DNA of 64,000 nucleotides from Dyella acidiphila. GTDB lineage: Bacteria; Pseudomonadota; Gammaproteobacteria; Xanthomonadales; Rhodanobacteraceae. The notes beneath the pieces are model-generated. The model ran no database searches and was not told the origin of the DNA. It saw only the letters and a program-made list of their open reading frames with translations. Below, in pieces: positions 53,960 through 63,605 of this stretch (position 1 is its first letter; the number at the start of each line of letters is the position of its first letter). The translations under genes and the position numbers were made by a program. Location: NCBI RefSeq assembly GCF_014863405.1, contig NZ_JACZZA010000006.1, positions 62,001 through 126,000 on the forward strand. The letters are read 5' to 3'.

Positions 53960-54730
53960 ATGCGCATTGAGTTTCCCCATTCCACTCGGACAGGTTTCCA
54001 ATGGAACCAGGCGCTGCTGCGCATCGGCAGCGATACCGGCAACGATCTGATCCTGGGGACCAGCCAGGCTGCACCGCATCATCTGCAGGTACGCCTTGAC
54101 CGCCGCGGCTGGGTACTGGAGGTATTGCCGGATACCACCCGCATTTACGTCAATGCACGGCCGGTGCGCGAACGGGCGCTCCTGCGGCCGGGCGATATAT
54201 TGAGCGCAGGCGATTGCCGCATGTTGTTGTGCGCGGACGAAGCGCCTGCCGAGCGCGCAGGCCCGCAGACGCCAGAGCGGGAGCGTTGCACGGTCGCCTT
54301 GCGTGCGGTGGCAGGTCCGCTTTCGGGCCAGGTGCTGAGCTTGGACGAGCGGCTGGAGCTGGGGCCGTCCGGGCGGATGCCGCTGGATCTGCCGCAGGGC
54401 GAAGCCGCCAGTTTGCTGATTTTCTGGCGCGACGGGCGGCTCTGCCTGGAGACCAGCCAGGCGTCCGAATCCCGCTATCCGGTCCGGGTCAACGGCGCCA
54501 CGGTGACGCAGACGGTACTGCTGCCCGGTGACCAGATCGGCATCGGCATGCACCGTTTCCTGATCGACGCCCCGGGACTGGAACCCGAGCCGGAAATCGT
54601 GATGCCCGAGCCGCCGCCCGAGTCGTTGCCGGAAGACACCGCCGGCCCGCGTGGCGAGGTGTGGTGGCTGATCGCCACGGCGGCCGTGCTGGCCTTGGGG
54701 ATTGCCCTGATGTTGCTGATGCACTCCTGA
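53960..54730 (+). CDS. FHA-domain membrane protein
   Basis: The 256-residue protein begins with an FHA domain (residues about 5-90: LLRIGSDTGNDLILG, HHLQVRLDRRGWVLEVLP, IYVNARPVRERALLRPGDIL). A second FHA-like half follows (about 108-205: LELGPSGRMPLDLP...PVRVNGATVTQTVLLPGDQIGIG) that seems degenerate. A Pro/Glu linker and one C-terminal helix (WWLIATAAVLALGIALMLLM) complete it. FHA domains bind phosphothreonine; the tail anchor puts the domains in the cytoplasm. No Ser/Thr kinase gene is in the window. Confidence 0.83.
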   Translation: MRIEFPHSTRTGFQWNQALLRIGSDTGNDLILGTSQAAPHHLQVRLDRRGWVLEVLPDTTRIYVNARPVRERALLRPGDILSAGDCRMLLCADEAPAERAGPQTPERERCTVALRAVAGPLSGQVLSLDERLELGPSGRMPLDLPQGEAASLLIFWRDGRLCLETSQASESRYPVRVNGATVTQTVLLPGDQIGIGMHRFLIDAPGLEPEPEIVMPEPPPESLPEDTAGPRGEVWWLIATAAVLALGIALMLLMHS

Positions 54731-54744
54731 TTGCGCACATCCCG

Positions 54745-54775
54745 TTGACGGCGCGTTGCTGCGGTGCGGCATAAT
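54745..54775 (+). promoter_or_regulatory. Candidate serC promoter
   Basis: TTGACG (54745-54750) and CATAAT (54770-54775) with an unusually long 19-nt spacer, 30 nt before the serC GTG. Confidence 0.4.
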
Positions 54776-54805
54776 GCATCGATCATTCATGACGGGAATC
54801 GATGC

Positions 54806-55891
54806 GTGAGCAGGTTATGGAATTTCAGTGCAGGTCCGGCGGCGCTGCCGCTGCCGGTGCTCGAACGCGCGCAGCGCGAGCTGCTGGACTGGAATGGCAG
54901 TGGTGCCTCGGTGATGGAGCAGTCCCATCGCGGCAAGCGCTTTATCGCCATGGCCGAGCAGGTCGAAGCCGATCTGCGCGAGCTGATGGGCATCCCTGCC
55001 GATTACGCGGTGCTGTTCGAGCAGGGCGGGGCAACCCAGCACTTTGCGCAGATCCCGATGAATCTGGCGGCCGAAGGCGATAGCGCCGACTACATCGTTA
55101 CCGGTCACTGGAGCGAAAAGGCAGCCAACGAAGCGGCGCCCTATGTGCGCGTGAACGTGGCTGCAAGCAGCAAGGCCTATGACTACCTGCGCATGCCCGC
55201 CCGCGATAGCTGGCAGCTCGATCCGACGGCGGCCTACGTCCATATCGCCACCAACGAAACGATCCATGGCGTGGAGTTCCACGATGTTCCCGACGTGGGC
55301 GACGTGCCGCTGGTGGCCGATATGTCGTCGGACATTCTGTCCGGCCCGGTCGAGGTCAGCCGCTACGGCCTGATCTATGCCGGCGCGCAGAAAAATATCG
55401 GGCCTTCGGGCCTGGTGCTGATGATCGTGCGCCGCGATCTGCTGGCGCGGCCAGGGCGCAAGATGGCCAAGATATTCCGCTATGCCGAGCACGCCACCCA
55501 CGATTCCATGCTCAACACGCCCAATACCTGGGGCTGGTATCTGGCCGGCCTGACCTTTCAGTGGCTGAAGGACAACGGCGGCCTCGGCGCCATGGCCGAG
55601 CGCAATCGCCAGAAGGCCGAACTGCTCTATGCAACGATCGATGGGTCGGGCGGCTTTTATCGCAATCCCATCGATGTGCCGGTGCGCTCGCGCATGAATG
55701 TGCCTTTCACCTTGCATGACAGCGCGCTCGATGCCGCCTTTCTGCAGGAATCGGAAGCGGCGGGCCTGCTGGCGCTGAAAGGGCACAAGGCACTCGGCGG
55801 CATGCGTGCGTCGCTGTACAACGCCGTACCCGTCGAAGCCGTGCAGGCGCTGGTTGCTTTCATGCATGACTTCAGCCGCCGGCATGGCTGA
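54806..55891 (+). CDS. serC: Phosphoserine aminotransferase
   Basis: This 361-residue PLP enzyme makes phosphoserine from 3-phosphohydroxypyruvate and also serves pyridoxal synthesis. Motifs: NFSAGPAALPLPVLERAQ, SVMEQSHRGKRF, FEQGGATQHFAQIPMNL, and the PLP lysine in YAGAQKNIGPSGLV. GTG 54806 gives the family start (SRLWNFSAGPA) and the usual length of about 360. It precedes pheA and aroA, an arrangement common in gammaproteobacteria. Confidence 0.95.
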   Translation: MSRLWNFSAGPAALPLPVLERAQRELLDWNGSGASVMEQSHRGKRFIAMAEQVEADLRELMGIPADYAVLFEQGGATQHFAQIPMNLAAEGDSADYIVTGHWSEKAANEAAPYVRVNVAASSKAYDYLRMPARDSWQLDPTAAYVHIATNETIHGVEFHDVPDVGDVPLVADMSSDILSGPVEVSRYGLIYAGAQKNIGPSGLVLMIVRRDLLARPGRKMAKIFRYAEHATHDSMLNTPNTWGWYLAGLTFQWLKDNGGLGAMAERNRQKAELLYATIDGSGGFYRNPIDVPVRSRMNVPFTLHDSALDAAFLQESEAAGLLALKGHKALGGMRASLYNAVPVEAVQALVAFMHDFSRRHG

Positions 55892-55981
55892 TCTGCCGCT
55901 GCGCCGGATACGGACATTCTGCCGGGTTTCGGGCACTATGTGCCTTCGATTCGGACATCTTTACGCCTGGACATCCAACGC

Positions 55982-57070
55982 ATGAACGATCCCAAGCCAT
56001 CGCTGGGGCAGGTGCGCGAACGCATCGACAGCATCGACCGGCAGATCCAGGAACTGATCTCCGAACGGGCAAACTGGGCGCGCGAAGTGGCTCGCGTCAA
56101 AGGCGAAGGCCTTTCCGCCATCGACTATTACCGCCCTGAACGCGAAGCGCATGTGCTTCGCATGGTGGTGGATCGCAACCACGGCCCGCTCTCCGATGCT
56201 GAGATGGTGCGTTTGTTCCGCGAAATCATGTCTTCCTGCCTGGCCCAGGAGGATCCGCTCAAGGTCGGCTATCTCGGCCCCGAGGGCACCTTCAGCGAGC
56301 AGGCCGTGCGCAAGCACTTCGGGCATGCCGCCTATGGCCTGCCGCTGGGCAGCATCGAAGAGGTGTTCCAGGAGGTCGCAGCCGGCCACGCGGATTTCGG
56401 CATCGTGCCGGTGGAAAATTCCGGACAGGGCATGATCCAGGTCACGCTGGACATGTTCCTCACCTCCGAAGCACGCATCTGTGGCGAAGTGGAGCTGCGC
56501 GTGCACCAGTGCCTGTTGTCGCAGCGCGAGTCGCTGGCCGGCATCCGGCGTGTCTACGGGCACGCGCAATCGCTGCAGCAGTGCAAGACCTGGCTGCGCG
56601 TGAATTTGCCGGATGCCGAATGCATTGCCGTACACAGCAATGCCGAGGGCGCACGCCTGGCGCGCCACGCGGATGACGCCGCGGCGATCGCGGGCGAAAC
56701 CGCCGGCAAGATCTACGGCCTGAAAATGGTGGCCGGAGCGATCGAGGACCGCGCCGACAACACCACCCGCTTTCTGGTGATCGGCCGCTCGCTGTTTCCC
56801 GCCTCGGGCAACGATCGCACGTCGCTGCTGATTACCGTCAACGACAAGCCGGGCGCACTCTATGACGTGCTGAGCCCGTTCGCCAAACACGGCGTGAGCA
56901 TGAACCGCATCGAATCGCGACCGGCGCATACCGGCAAATGGCAATACGCCTTCTTTATCGACGTCTCCGGCCATATCGACGATGCGTCGCTGCAAGACGC
57001 GCTCAAGGACATGGGCCCGGTGGCCACGCAAGTGCGTGTGCTCGGTTCCTACCCGGTGGCCTTGCCATGA
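55982..57070 (+). CDS. pheA: Bifunctional chorismate mutase/prephenate dehydratase (P-protein)
   Basis: The 362-residue enzyme has an AroQ chorismate mutase domain (residues about 8-90, RERIDSIDRQIQELISERAN), a prephenate dehydratase domain (KVGYLGPEGTFSEQAV, VPVENSGQGMIQVTLDMF and the TRFLVIG motif) and an ACT domain for phenylalanine feedback (LLITVNDKPGALYDVL, MNRIESRPAHTGKWQYAFFID). ATG 55982 is the start. It overlaps aroA by ATGA. Confidence 0.96.
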   Translation: MNDPKPSLGQVRERIDSIDRQIQELISERANWAREVARVKGEGLSAIDYYRPEREAHVLRMVVDRNHGPLSDAEMVRLFREIMSSCLAQEDPLKVGYLGPEGTFSEQAVRKHFGHAAYGLPLGSIEEVFQEVAAGHADFGIVPVENSGQGMIQVTLDMFLTSEARICGEVELRVHQCLLSQRESLAGIRRVYGHAQSLQQCKTWLRVNLPDAECIAVHSNAEGARLARHADDAAAIAGETAGKIYGLKMVAGAIEDRADNTTRFLVIGRSLFPASGNDRTSLLITVNDKPGALYDVLSPFAKHGVSMNRIESRPAHTGKWQYAFFIDVSGHIDDASLQDALKDMGPVATQVRVLGSYPVALP

Positions 57071-58374
57071 GCGGAGTGCAGCGTCTGGATTGGACCAGCG
57101 GGCCGGTGGCGTCCCTGCACGGCGATGTGGTGGTGCCGGGCGACAAATCGGTGTCGCATCGCTCGATGATGCTGTCGGCGATTGCCGAAGGCACCTCGCA
57201 TATCCGCGGTTTTCTGGAGGGGGAGGACACCCGCGCCACTGCGGCGGTGCTGGCCCAGCTGGGCGTATCGATCGAGGCGCCGACGCCTGGCGAACGCATC
57301 GTGCGCGGAGTCGGCCTGCATGGTCTGCGCGGCTCCAGCCAGCCGCTCGATTGCGGCAATGCCGGCACCGGCATGCGCCTGCTGACCGGTCTGCTGGCGG
57401 GGCAATCCTTCGACAGCACGCTGGTGGGCGACGAGTCGCTCTCCAAGCGCCCGATGCGCCGCGTGACCGATCCGCTGGCCGGCATGGGCGCGCAGATCGA
57501 TAGCCAGGACGGCCTGCCGCCGCTGCGCGTGCGTGGCGGCCGCGCCTTGCATGGCATTCGCTACGAACTGCCGGTGGCCAGCGCGCAGGTGAAGTCCGCG
57601 CTGCTGCTCGCCGGTTTGTATGCGACGGGCAGCACCGAAGTGATCGAGCCGCATCCCACGCGCGACTACACCGAGCGCATGCTTGCCGCCTTCGGCTGGC
57701 CGATCGATTTTTCGCCGGGCTATGCAAAACTCGAAGGCGGCCATCGCCTGCAGGCTACGGATGTAGTGGTGCCGGCCGATTTTTCCTCGGCTGCCTTTTT
57801 CCTGGTGGCAGCCAGCATCGTGCCCGGTTCGATGCTGCGCTTGCCGGCGGTAGGCCTCAATCCGCGCCGCACCGGCTTGCTGGAAGCCTTGCGCCTGATG
57901 GGCGCGGACATTCGCATCGAAAATCAGGCCGAAAGCGGCGGAGAGGCGATCGGCGATCTGGTCATCCGTCATGCGCCGCTGCATGGCGTGGAGCTGCCGG
58001 AAGCCTTGGTGCCGGACATGATCGATGAATTCCCGGCCTTGTTTATCGCCGCATCCGTGGCGCAGGGACGCACGGTAGTACGCGGCGCGGCCGAACTGCG
58101 CGTGAAAGAGTCGGACCGCATCGCCAGCATGGCCGCGGGCATGCGCGCGCTGGGCGTACGCATCGAGGAAACGCCGGATGGCGCCATCATCGATGGCGGT
58201 GCGATCGGTTCCGGTACGGTGGACAGCCATGGCGACCATCGCATCGCGATGAGTTTCACGGTGGCCGGCCTGGTAGCCAAAGGCGCGGTGACGATTCGCG
58301 ATTGCGCCAATGTCGCCACCTCGTTCCCCGGCTTTATCGAATTGGCCAACAGCTGCGGATTTGCCTTGCGCTGA
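57067..58374 (+). CDS. aroA: 3-phosphoshikimate 1-carboxyvinyltransferase (EPSP synthase)
   Basis: The 435-residue enzyme joins phosphoenolpyruvate to shikimate-3-phosphate. Motifs are [57 protein letters not shown] and [18 protein letters not shown]. Translation is coupled to pheA through the ATGA overlap, which ties chorismate supply to phenylalanine synthesis. Confidence 0.96.
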   Translation: MSGVQRLDWTSGPVASLHGDVVVPGDKSVSHRSMMLSAIAEGTSHIRGFLEGEDTRATAAVLAQLGVSIEAPTPGERIVRGVGLHGLRGSSQPLDCGNAGTGMRLLTGLLAGQSFDSTLVGDESLSKRPMRRVTDPLAGMGAQIDSQDGLPPLRVRGGRALHGIRYELPVASAQVKSALLLAGLYATGSTEVIEPHPTRDYTERMLAAFGWPIDFSPGYAKLEGGHRLQATDVVVPADFSSAAFFLVAASIVPGSMLRLPAVGLNPRRTGLLEALRLMGADIRIENQAESGGEAIGDLVIRHAPLHGVELPEALVPDMIDEFPALFIAASVAQGRTVVRGAAELRVKESDRIASMAAGMRALGVRIEETPDGAIIDGGAIGSGTVDSHGDHRIAMSFTVAGLVAKGAVTIRDCANVATSFPGFIELANSCGFALR

Positions 58375-58531
58375 GGCGCTTCAGCCAGCCCGGCGACCGC
58401 CGCCGGGCTGCATATCAAGGCGCTGCCGCTCGGGCCTGCGCCGTTTTCATTTTCCCGGCCACTCCGCAACAATCGGCAGCACTGCCAGATCGGCCTGTTG
58501 CCGGCGAGCGCGCGTAAGCCAGGGTTTTCCG

Positions 58532-59305
58532 ATGCCGTCCATGCCACCTTTCATCGTTGCCATTCCCGCCCGCTACGGATCGACCCGCCTGCCGGGCAAG
58601 CCGCTGCGCGAGATTGGCGGCGTGCCCATGGTGGTACGCGTGGCGCAGCGCGCGCTGCAAGCGGGGGCGGCGCAAGTGGTGGTGGCCACGGACGATTCGC
58701 GCATCGCGGCGGCCTTGTCGGGGCAGGGCGTGGAGGTCTGCATGACCCGCGCCGATCACGCCTCCGGCAGCGACCGCCTGGCCGAATGCGCCGCCCATTA
58801 CGGCTGGGCCGACGATGCCATTGTGGTGAATCTGCAGGGCGACGAGCCGTTCGCGCCGGCTACGGGCATCTGTGAAGTGGCGCTGGCCTTGGCTGAAGAC
58901 GATGCGCCGATGGCGACCTTGGCCACGCCGATCGGCGATGCGCATGAATTGTTCGATCCGAACGTGGTGAAACTGGTGCGTGCCGCCAACGGCCGCGCCC
59001 TGTATTTCAGCCGGGCGCCGCTGCCGTGGGCGCGCGATGCCTTCGCCGCCAGTCGCGACGTGCTGCCGAGCGATCTGCCGTTTTTGCGGCATATCGGCAT
59101 CTACGCCTACCGCGCCGGCTTTCTGCAGCAATACGCCAGGCTGGCACGCACACCGCTGGAGCAAGCCGAATCGCTGGAACAGTTGCGTGTGCTGGAATGC
59201 GGCTATGCTATCGCCGTGCGCCTGACCCCCGAGCCGTTTCCGCCGGGCATCGATACCGAAGCTGATATCCAGCGCGCCGAAGGATGGTTAGGTAGCCAGT
59301 CGTGA
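58532..59305 (+). CDS. kdsB: 3-deoxy-manno-octulosonate (KDO) cytidylyltransferase
   Basis: The 257-residue enzyme makes CMP-KDO for lipopolysaccharide. Motifs: [40 protein letters not shown] and [14 protein letters not shown]. Start ATG 58532 has AGGG seven bases upstream. The KDO precursor comes from KdsA (19930-20763) and CTP from PyrG, both in this window. It overlaps the phosphatase gene as GTGA. Confidence 0.95.
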   Translation: MPSMPPFIVAIPARYGSTRLPGKPLREIGGVPMVVRVAQRALQAGAAQVVVATDDSRIAAALSGQGVEVCMTRADHASGSDRLAECAAHYGWADDAIVVNLQGDEPFAPATGICEVALALAEDDAPMATLATPIGDAHELFDPNVVKLVRAANGRALYFSRAPLPWARDAFAASRDVLPSDLPFLRHIGIYAYRAGFLQQYARLARTPLEQAESLEQLRVLECGYAIAVRLTPEPFPPGIDTEADIQRAEGWLGSQS

Positions 59306-59769
59306 ATGTCAGCAGCATTTTGTTCGTGTGCTTGGGCAACATCTGCCGCTCGCCCCTGGTCGAGGCCGTGGCGCGCAAGCGTTTGGCCGAAAGCGGCGTG
59401 AAGGTTGAAGTTGCCTCGTGCGGTACCGGCGGCTGGCATGCCGGCGAGCAGGCTGATCCGCGCATGCGCGCGGCCGCGGCCGGTGCCGGCTACGAACTCG
59501 GCAATCATCGCGCCCGCCAGCTTTGCACGGCCGATTTCGAGCGCTACGACCTGCTGCTGGCGATGGATAGCGACAACCTGCGCGAAATGCGCCGCATCGT
59601 CGCCCCCGAACCCGGCAAGCGCGCCGCCTTGTTCCTGGAATGGGTGCGACTGGAGCCGCCGCACGAATTTCCCGATCCTTACTATGGGGAACTGACCGGC
59701 TTCGTGCAGTCGATCGTGCTGGCCGAGCAAGGCGTGCGCGGGCTGATCGAGCGCTTGCGAGTCAACTAA
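59302..59769 (+). CDS. Low-molecular-weight protein tyrosine phosphatase
   Basis: The 155-residue LMW-PTP has the P-loop CLGNICRSP (Cys near residue 10) and the general acid Asp in [11 protein letters not shown] 59302 overlaps the kdsB stop (GTGA), so it is co-translated. LMW-PTPs often control exopolysaccharide kinases, but no BY-kinase or wza-like gene is present; the coupling is to KDO synthesis instead. Confidence 0.92.
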   Translation: MNVSSILFVCLGNICRSPLVEAVARKRLAESGVKVEVASCGTGGWHAGEQADPRMRAAAAGAGYELGNHRARQLCTADFERYDLLLAMDSDNLREMRRIVAPEPGKRAALFLEWVRLEPPHEFPDPYYGELTGFVQSIVLAEQGVRGLIERLRVN

Positions 59770-59834
59770 ATACCGCCATGTCCGGCCCACCGCTACACGC
59801 GCGGCCGTTACCTCAAACCGGCTAAAATCGCCGG

Positions 59835-61661
59835 ATGCAGCCCGCTTCCTCCCAGGCCTTTGACGGCAAGGCCTTTGTCAGCACGCTCACCACGTCCCCC
59901 GGCGTCTATCGGTATTTCAACGAAGACGGCGAACTGCTTTACGTGGGCAAGGCCAGCAGCCTCAAGAAGCGTGTCGGTAGCTATTTCCTCAAGCCGCGCA
60001 TGGAGCCGCGCATTGCCGCGATGGTGGCGCAGATCGCGCGCTGCGAGATCACCGTCACGCGCACCGAGGCCGAGGCGCTGTTACTCGAATCGCAGCTGAT
60101 CAAGGCGCTCAAGCCGCGCTACAACATTCTGCTGCGTGACGACAAAAGCTATCCGTACGTGTATCTCTCCGGTGCCGAGGAATACCCGCGACTGGCATTC
60201 CACCGTGGTGCGCGCAATCAGCCGGGGCGTTATTTCGGTCCGTTTCCCAGTGCTTTTTCGGTACGCGAAAGCCTCAACCTGATGCAGAAACTGTTCAAGG
60301 TGCGCCAGTGCGAGGACAGCTATTTCCGCAACCGCTCGCGGCCGTGCCTGCAATATCAGATCGGCCGCTGCACGGGGCCGTGCGTGGGCCTGATCAGTCC
60401 CGAGGACTATCGCAGTGACGTACGCCACGTGGAGATGTTCCTCGACGGCCGCAGCAGTGCGGTGATCGATGAGCTGGTCGCCACGATGGAGCAGGCCAGC
60501 GCCGCCTTGAACTTCGAACGCGCGGCCGCCTTGCGCGACCAGGTGGCGGCCTTGCGCAAGCTGCACGCGCAGAACCATGTACAGGGCGCGACGGCGGATA
60601 TGGATGTGATCGCATGCCGGATCGAATCCGGCATTGCCTGCGTCAGCGTCTTGTTCTTCCGCAATGGCATCAGCCTGGGCACGCGCGATTTCTATCCGCG
60701 CCTGCCGCTGGATGCTGAGCCGGCCGACGTGCTGGCGCAGTTCATCGCCCAGTACTACCTGGATCGCCCGGTGCCGCGCGAGATCATCCTCGGCGAGGCG
60801 ATTGCCGACGAACAGTTGCTGAGCGAGATGCTGGCGCAACAGTGCGGCCACGCGGTGGAGATCAAGACGCGCGTACGCGGCGATCGCGCGCAGTTCCTGC
60901 AGATGGCCGAGCGCAATGCGCAGGCATCGCTGACCTCGCGCATTGCCAGCCGGCAAACGCTGGGCACGCGGTTCGAAGATCTGCAGAACCTGCTCGGCCT
61001 GGACGAGCCGCCGCGGCGTATCGAGTGCTTCGATATCAGCCATACGCGCGGCGAGGCGACCGTGGCCTCATGCGTGGTGTTCGGGCCGGAAGGTCCGGAG
61101 AAGTCGCACTACCGCCGCTTCAATATCGCTGGCATTACGCCGGGCGACGACTATGCCGCCATGCATCAGGCGCTTACCCGGCGCTTCCGCAAGGTGGCCG
61201 AGGGCGAGGGCGTCCGCCCCGACGTGCTGCTGATCGATGGCGGCAGCGGGCAGGTGGCCCAGGCCCTGGATGTGCTGGCCGAGCTGGGGGTGACCGGCAT
61301 CGAAGTGGTCGGTGTGGCCAAGGGGCCGGGGCGACGCGCCGGCGAGGAAACCCTGATCCTGGCCGGTTCCCAGCGGGAAATTCATCCTGGTCCTAGTTCA
61401 CCAGCCTTGCATCTGGTGGCGGCGGTGCGCGACGAATCCCATCGCTTCGCCATCAGCGGCCATCGCAAGCGGCGCGAGAAGGCGCGTGAACGCAGCGTGC
61501 TGGAAGAGGTCCAGGGAGTGGGTGCACGTCGGCGCACTGCGCTGCTCAAGGCTTTTGGCGGACTGGCCGGGGTGGAAGCGGCCGGCGTGGAAGAACTGAT
61601 GCAGGTGAAGGGGATTGATCGCGGCCTGGCCGAACGCATTTATGACGCACTTCACGCCTAA
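59835..61661 (+). CDS. uvrC: Excinuclease ABC subunit C
   Basis: This 608-residue nuclease makes both cuts in nucleotide excision repair. The GIY-YIG domain (SPGVYRYFNEDGELLYVGKASSLKKRV), cysteine-rich patch (CEDSYFRNRSRPCLQYQIGRCTGPCVG), UVR motif (LNFERAAALRDQVAALRKL), RNase H-like domain (IECFDISHTRGEATVASCVVF) and two C-terminal helix-hairpin-helix motifs (VQGVGARRRTALLKAFGG) are in family order. The gene order uvrC-pgsA-tRNA matches E. coli. Confidence 0.96.
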   Translation: MQPASSQAFDGKAFVSTLTTSPGVYRYFNEDGELLYVGKASSLKKRVGSYFLKPRMEPRIAAMVAQIARCEITVTRTEAEALLLESQLIKALKPRYNILLRDDKSYPYVYLSGAEEYPRLAFHRGARNQPGRYFGPFPSAFSVRESLNLMQKLFKVRQCEDSYFRNRSRPCLQYQIGRCTGPCVGLISPEDYRSDVRHVEMFLDGRSSAVIDELVATMEQASAALNFERAAALRDQVAALRKLHAQNHVQGATADMDVIACRIESGIACVSVLFFRNGISLGTRDFYPRLPLDAEPADVLAQFIAQYYLDRPVPREIILGEAIADEQLLSEMLAQQCGHAVEIKTRVRGDRAQFLQMAERNAQASLTSRIASRQTLGTRFEDLQNLLGLDEPPRRIECFDISHTRGEATVASCVVFGPEGPEKSHYRRFNIAGITPGDDYAAMHQALTRRFRKVAEGEGVRPDVLLIDGGSGQVAQALDVLAELGVTGIEVVGVAKGPGRRAGEETLILAGSQREIHPGPSSPALHLVAAVRDESHRFAISGHRKRREKARERSVLEEVQGVGARRRTALLKAFGGLAGVEAAGVEELMQVKGIDRGLAERIYDALHA

Positions 61662-61790
61662 GCTCGCACACTCGCCCCACGCCCCGCTGCTCACCCTCGC
61701 GGGGAACCGGTTAAGGTGAGCGCCGCTTCTGCGAAAAACATCCGATGCATTCCATCTGGCATGCGACACTGAGGAAAACGGAAAGAACCG

Positions 61791-62399
61791 ATGCGCATCA
61801 ATTTGCCGACCTGGCTCACGCTGTTCCGCGTAGCGCTGCTGCCGGTCATGGTGCTGGTGTTCTACTGGCCCTTCCGCGGCCATAACCTCACCGCCGCCGT
61901 AGTTTTTGCCCTGGCCGCCCTCACCGACTGGCTCGATGGCTATCTGGCTCGCCGGCTCAACATGGCTTCCAAGTTCGGCGCCTTCCTCGATCCGGTGGCG
62001 GACAAGCTGATGGTGGCGGTCACGCTGTTCATGCTGGTGGAAACCCATCGCGGCGGCTGGCCCGGCATCGTGATGGCGGTGACCTCGGCGATCATCGTGG
62101 GACGCGAGATCAGCATTTCGGCCTTGCGCGAATGGATGGCCGAGATCGGCATGCGCGCCACGGTGCGGGTGGCGTTCCTGGGCAAGCTGAAAACCGTCAT
62201 GCAGATCGTGGCCCTGATCGTACTGATCCTGCAGCACGAAAAAGATGCCGAAGCGCTGCGCCTGTACCACATCGGCGAGGGGCTGCTGGTGATCGCCGGC
62301 GTGCTCACCATCTGGTCCGGCCTGTATTACTTGCGCGCGGCATGGCCCGCCTTGCACGACGATCCGTTGCTGCCGGTCGAGCAGGATAAAAACCCTTGA
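61791..62399 (+). CDS. pgsA: CDP-diacylglycerol-glycerol-3-phosphate 3-phosphatidyltransferase
   Basis: This 202-residue inner-membrane enzyme starts phosphatidylglycerol synthesis. The CDP-alcohol phosphotransferase motif is DWLDGYLARRLNMASKFGAF followed by LDPVADK, and four to five membrane helices are visible. The start is ATG 61791 (MRINLPTWLTLFR). Its last codons contain the -35 box of the downstream tRNA-Gly promoter. Confidence 0.95.
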   Translation: MRINLPTWLTLFRVALLPVMVLVFYWPFRGHNLTAAVVFALAALTDWLDGYLARRLNMASKFGAFLDPVADKLMVAVTLFMLVETHRGGWPGIVMAVTSAIIVGREISISALREWMAEIGMRATVRVAFLGKLKTVMQIVALIVLILQHEKDAEALRLYHIGEGLLVIAGVLTIWSGLYYLRAAWPALHDDPLLPVEQDKNP

Positions 62400-62423
62400 C
62401 GGTTTCGTTTCAGCCGCTAAAAT
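62396..62423 (+). promoter_or_regulatory. Promoter of tRNA-Gly copy 1, overlapping the pgsA stop
   Basis: TTGACG (62396-62401), 16 nt, TAAAAT (62418-62423). The pgsA stop TGA is within the -35 box. A GC-rich discriminator follows, typical of stable-RNA promoters. Confidence 0.75.
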
Positions 62424-62436
62424 GCGCGGCTCCGAT

Positions 62437-62512
<76 letters not shown>

Positions 62513-62525
62513 AGTTTCCAGACCA

Positions 62526-62553
62526 GGCCCCAGGTGAAAGCCCGGGGCCTTGT
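62526..62553 (+). terminator. Hairpin after tRNA-Gly copy 1
   Basis: AGGCCCC and GGGGCCT arms around a short loop, followed by TGTTG. Weak terminator or processing signal. Confidence 0.4.
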
Positions 62554-62618
62554 TGTATCTGTACTTCAAGCATGTGCGGCAAGTTGCTTGAATTACTGAA
62601 AAAAAGCGGGGCCGCCTA

Positions 62619-62646
62619 TTCACATCCAGGCGGATTCTGCTATAGT
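62619..62646 (+). promoter_or_regulatory. Promoter of tRNA-Gly copy 2
   Basis: TTCACA (62619-62624), 16 nt, TATAGT (62641-62646), followed by the same GCTCCGAT leader as copy 1. The second tRNA therefore has its own promoter. Confidence 0.7.
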
Positions 62647-62659
62647 TGCACGCTCCGAT

Positions 62660-62735
<76 letters not shown>

Positions 62736-62743
62736 GTTTCATG

Positions 62744-62776
62744 CAAAACCTCGGTGAGCCGGGGTTTTGTTTTTTA
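62744..62776 (+). terminator. Terminator-like hairpin between tRNA-Gly and tRNA-Cys
   Basis: AAAACCTCGG-TGAG-CCGGGGTTTT followed by GTTTTTT. It would end most transcripts before tRNA-Cys. Confidence 0.65.
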
Positions 62777-62815
62777 AGGCGAGCCTCGATGCAACATGTC
62801 GCGGTTCGGCGCATT

Positions 62816-62889
62816 GGCCAGGTGGCAGAGTGGTCATGCAGCGGCCTGCAAAGCCGTGTACGCCGGTTCGATTCCGACCCTGGCCTCCA
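62816..62889 (+). tRNA. tRNA-Cys (GCA)
   Basis: The 74-nt cloverleaf has acceptor stem GGCCAGG/CCTGGCC, anticodon loop CTGCAAA (anticodon GCA), T loop TTCGATT and encoded CCA. The gly-cys order after pgsA is conserved with E. coli. Confidence 0.97.
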
Positions 62890-62900
62890 ATGCGAATACA

Positions 62901-62928
62901 AAAAAAGCGCCTCAAGGGCGCTTTTTTC
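62901..62928 (+). terminator. Terminator after tRNA-Cys
   Basis: AAAAAAGCGCC-TCAA-GGGCGCTTTTTT; A- and T-runs on both sides make it active in both directions, also for the convergent gene at 62971. Confidence 0.9.
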
Positions 62929-62970
62929 TTTGCCGGTGCAGAGCATCTGCCATGCGCGGCGTGCACGTAT

Positions 62971-63462
62971 TCATTGCGGGATGGGGCGATGTGCGTAGCT
63001 GACTATCCGGGTCAACTGCCAGGTTCCGCCCTTGTTCTGCCAGATCATCAGGAATTTGGCGATGCCATCGCACTTGCCGGTGTCGAGCTCGCAGAAGCGA
63101 TGCACGCCTTCCTCAATGGCGCCGTAATCCTTGATCGGATAAATCTCGAGCGTGCCCGCCACGAGTTCGCGGCGCAGTTTGTGGCAAATGTTTCTGCGAG
63201 TGGTGTCCACCAACGTCTGGCGGTCCTTGGTCACGCCGCCTTTGTCGTGATAGAACTCCACGTCCGGCGCGAAGAACGTGCTGAACTTCTCCATGTCGCA
63301 ACGGTTGTAGGCGTCGAAAACCTGCGTATCCAGCGCCGAGACGGTACGCGTCAATGCCGCGTCGTCATCAGCCGCAAAAGCCGACGTCGCAAGGAATGCG
63401 CTGGCCATGACCGCCAGCCAGCAGGCCGCGGTGCTCCAAGAATGAATTCGTGCTGATGCCAT
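62971..63462 (-). CDS. Secreted SnoaL/DUF4440-like protein
   Basis: The 163-residue precursor has a signal peptide ending AFAADDDA (cleavage near residue 31). It then has an NTF2-like domain: ALDTQVFDAYNRCDMEKFSTFFAPDVEFYHDKGGV and GTWQLTRIVSYAHR, the usual DUF4440 core. Three cysteines are in the mature part. ATG 63462 has AGGAG upstream at good spacing; ATG 63477 precedes that site and is rejected. Function is unknown. It may be co-transcribed with the upstream MarR gene. Confidence 0.8.
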   Translation of the reverse strand: MASARIHSWSTAACWLAVMASAFLATSAFAADDDAALTRTVSALDTQVFDAYNRCDMEKFSTFFAPDVEFYHDKGGVTKDRQTLVDTTRRNICHKLRRELVAGTLEIYPIKDYGAIEEGVHRFCELDTGKCDGIAKFLMIWQNKGGTWQLTRIVSYAHRPIPQ

Positions 63463-63605
63463 GCCGATGCTCCTCATAGGTCAAGTCCATGTCCGCGTTA
63501 TTGAGCAGGCGAACGTGCGATCGGATCGCCTGGCTTTGCGTATTGATACGCGCGGATGGCCGCCGGTTGCAGTGCGGTTTCGATCTTGAGCGTTTCGATG
63601 CAGGG

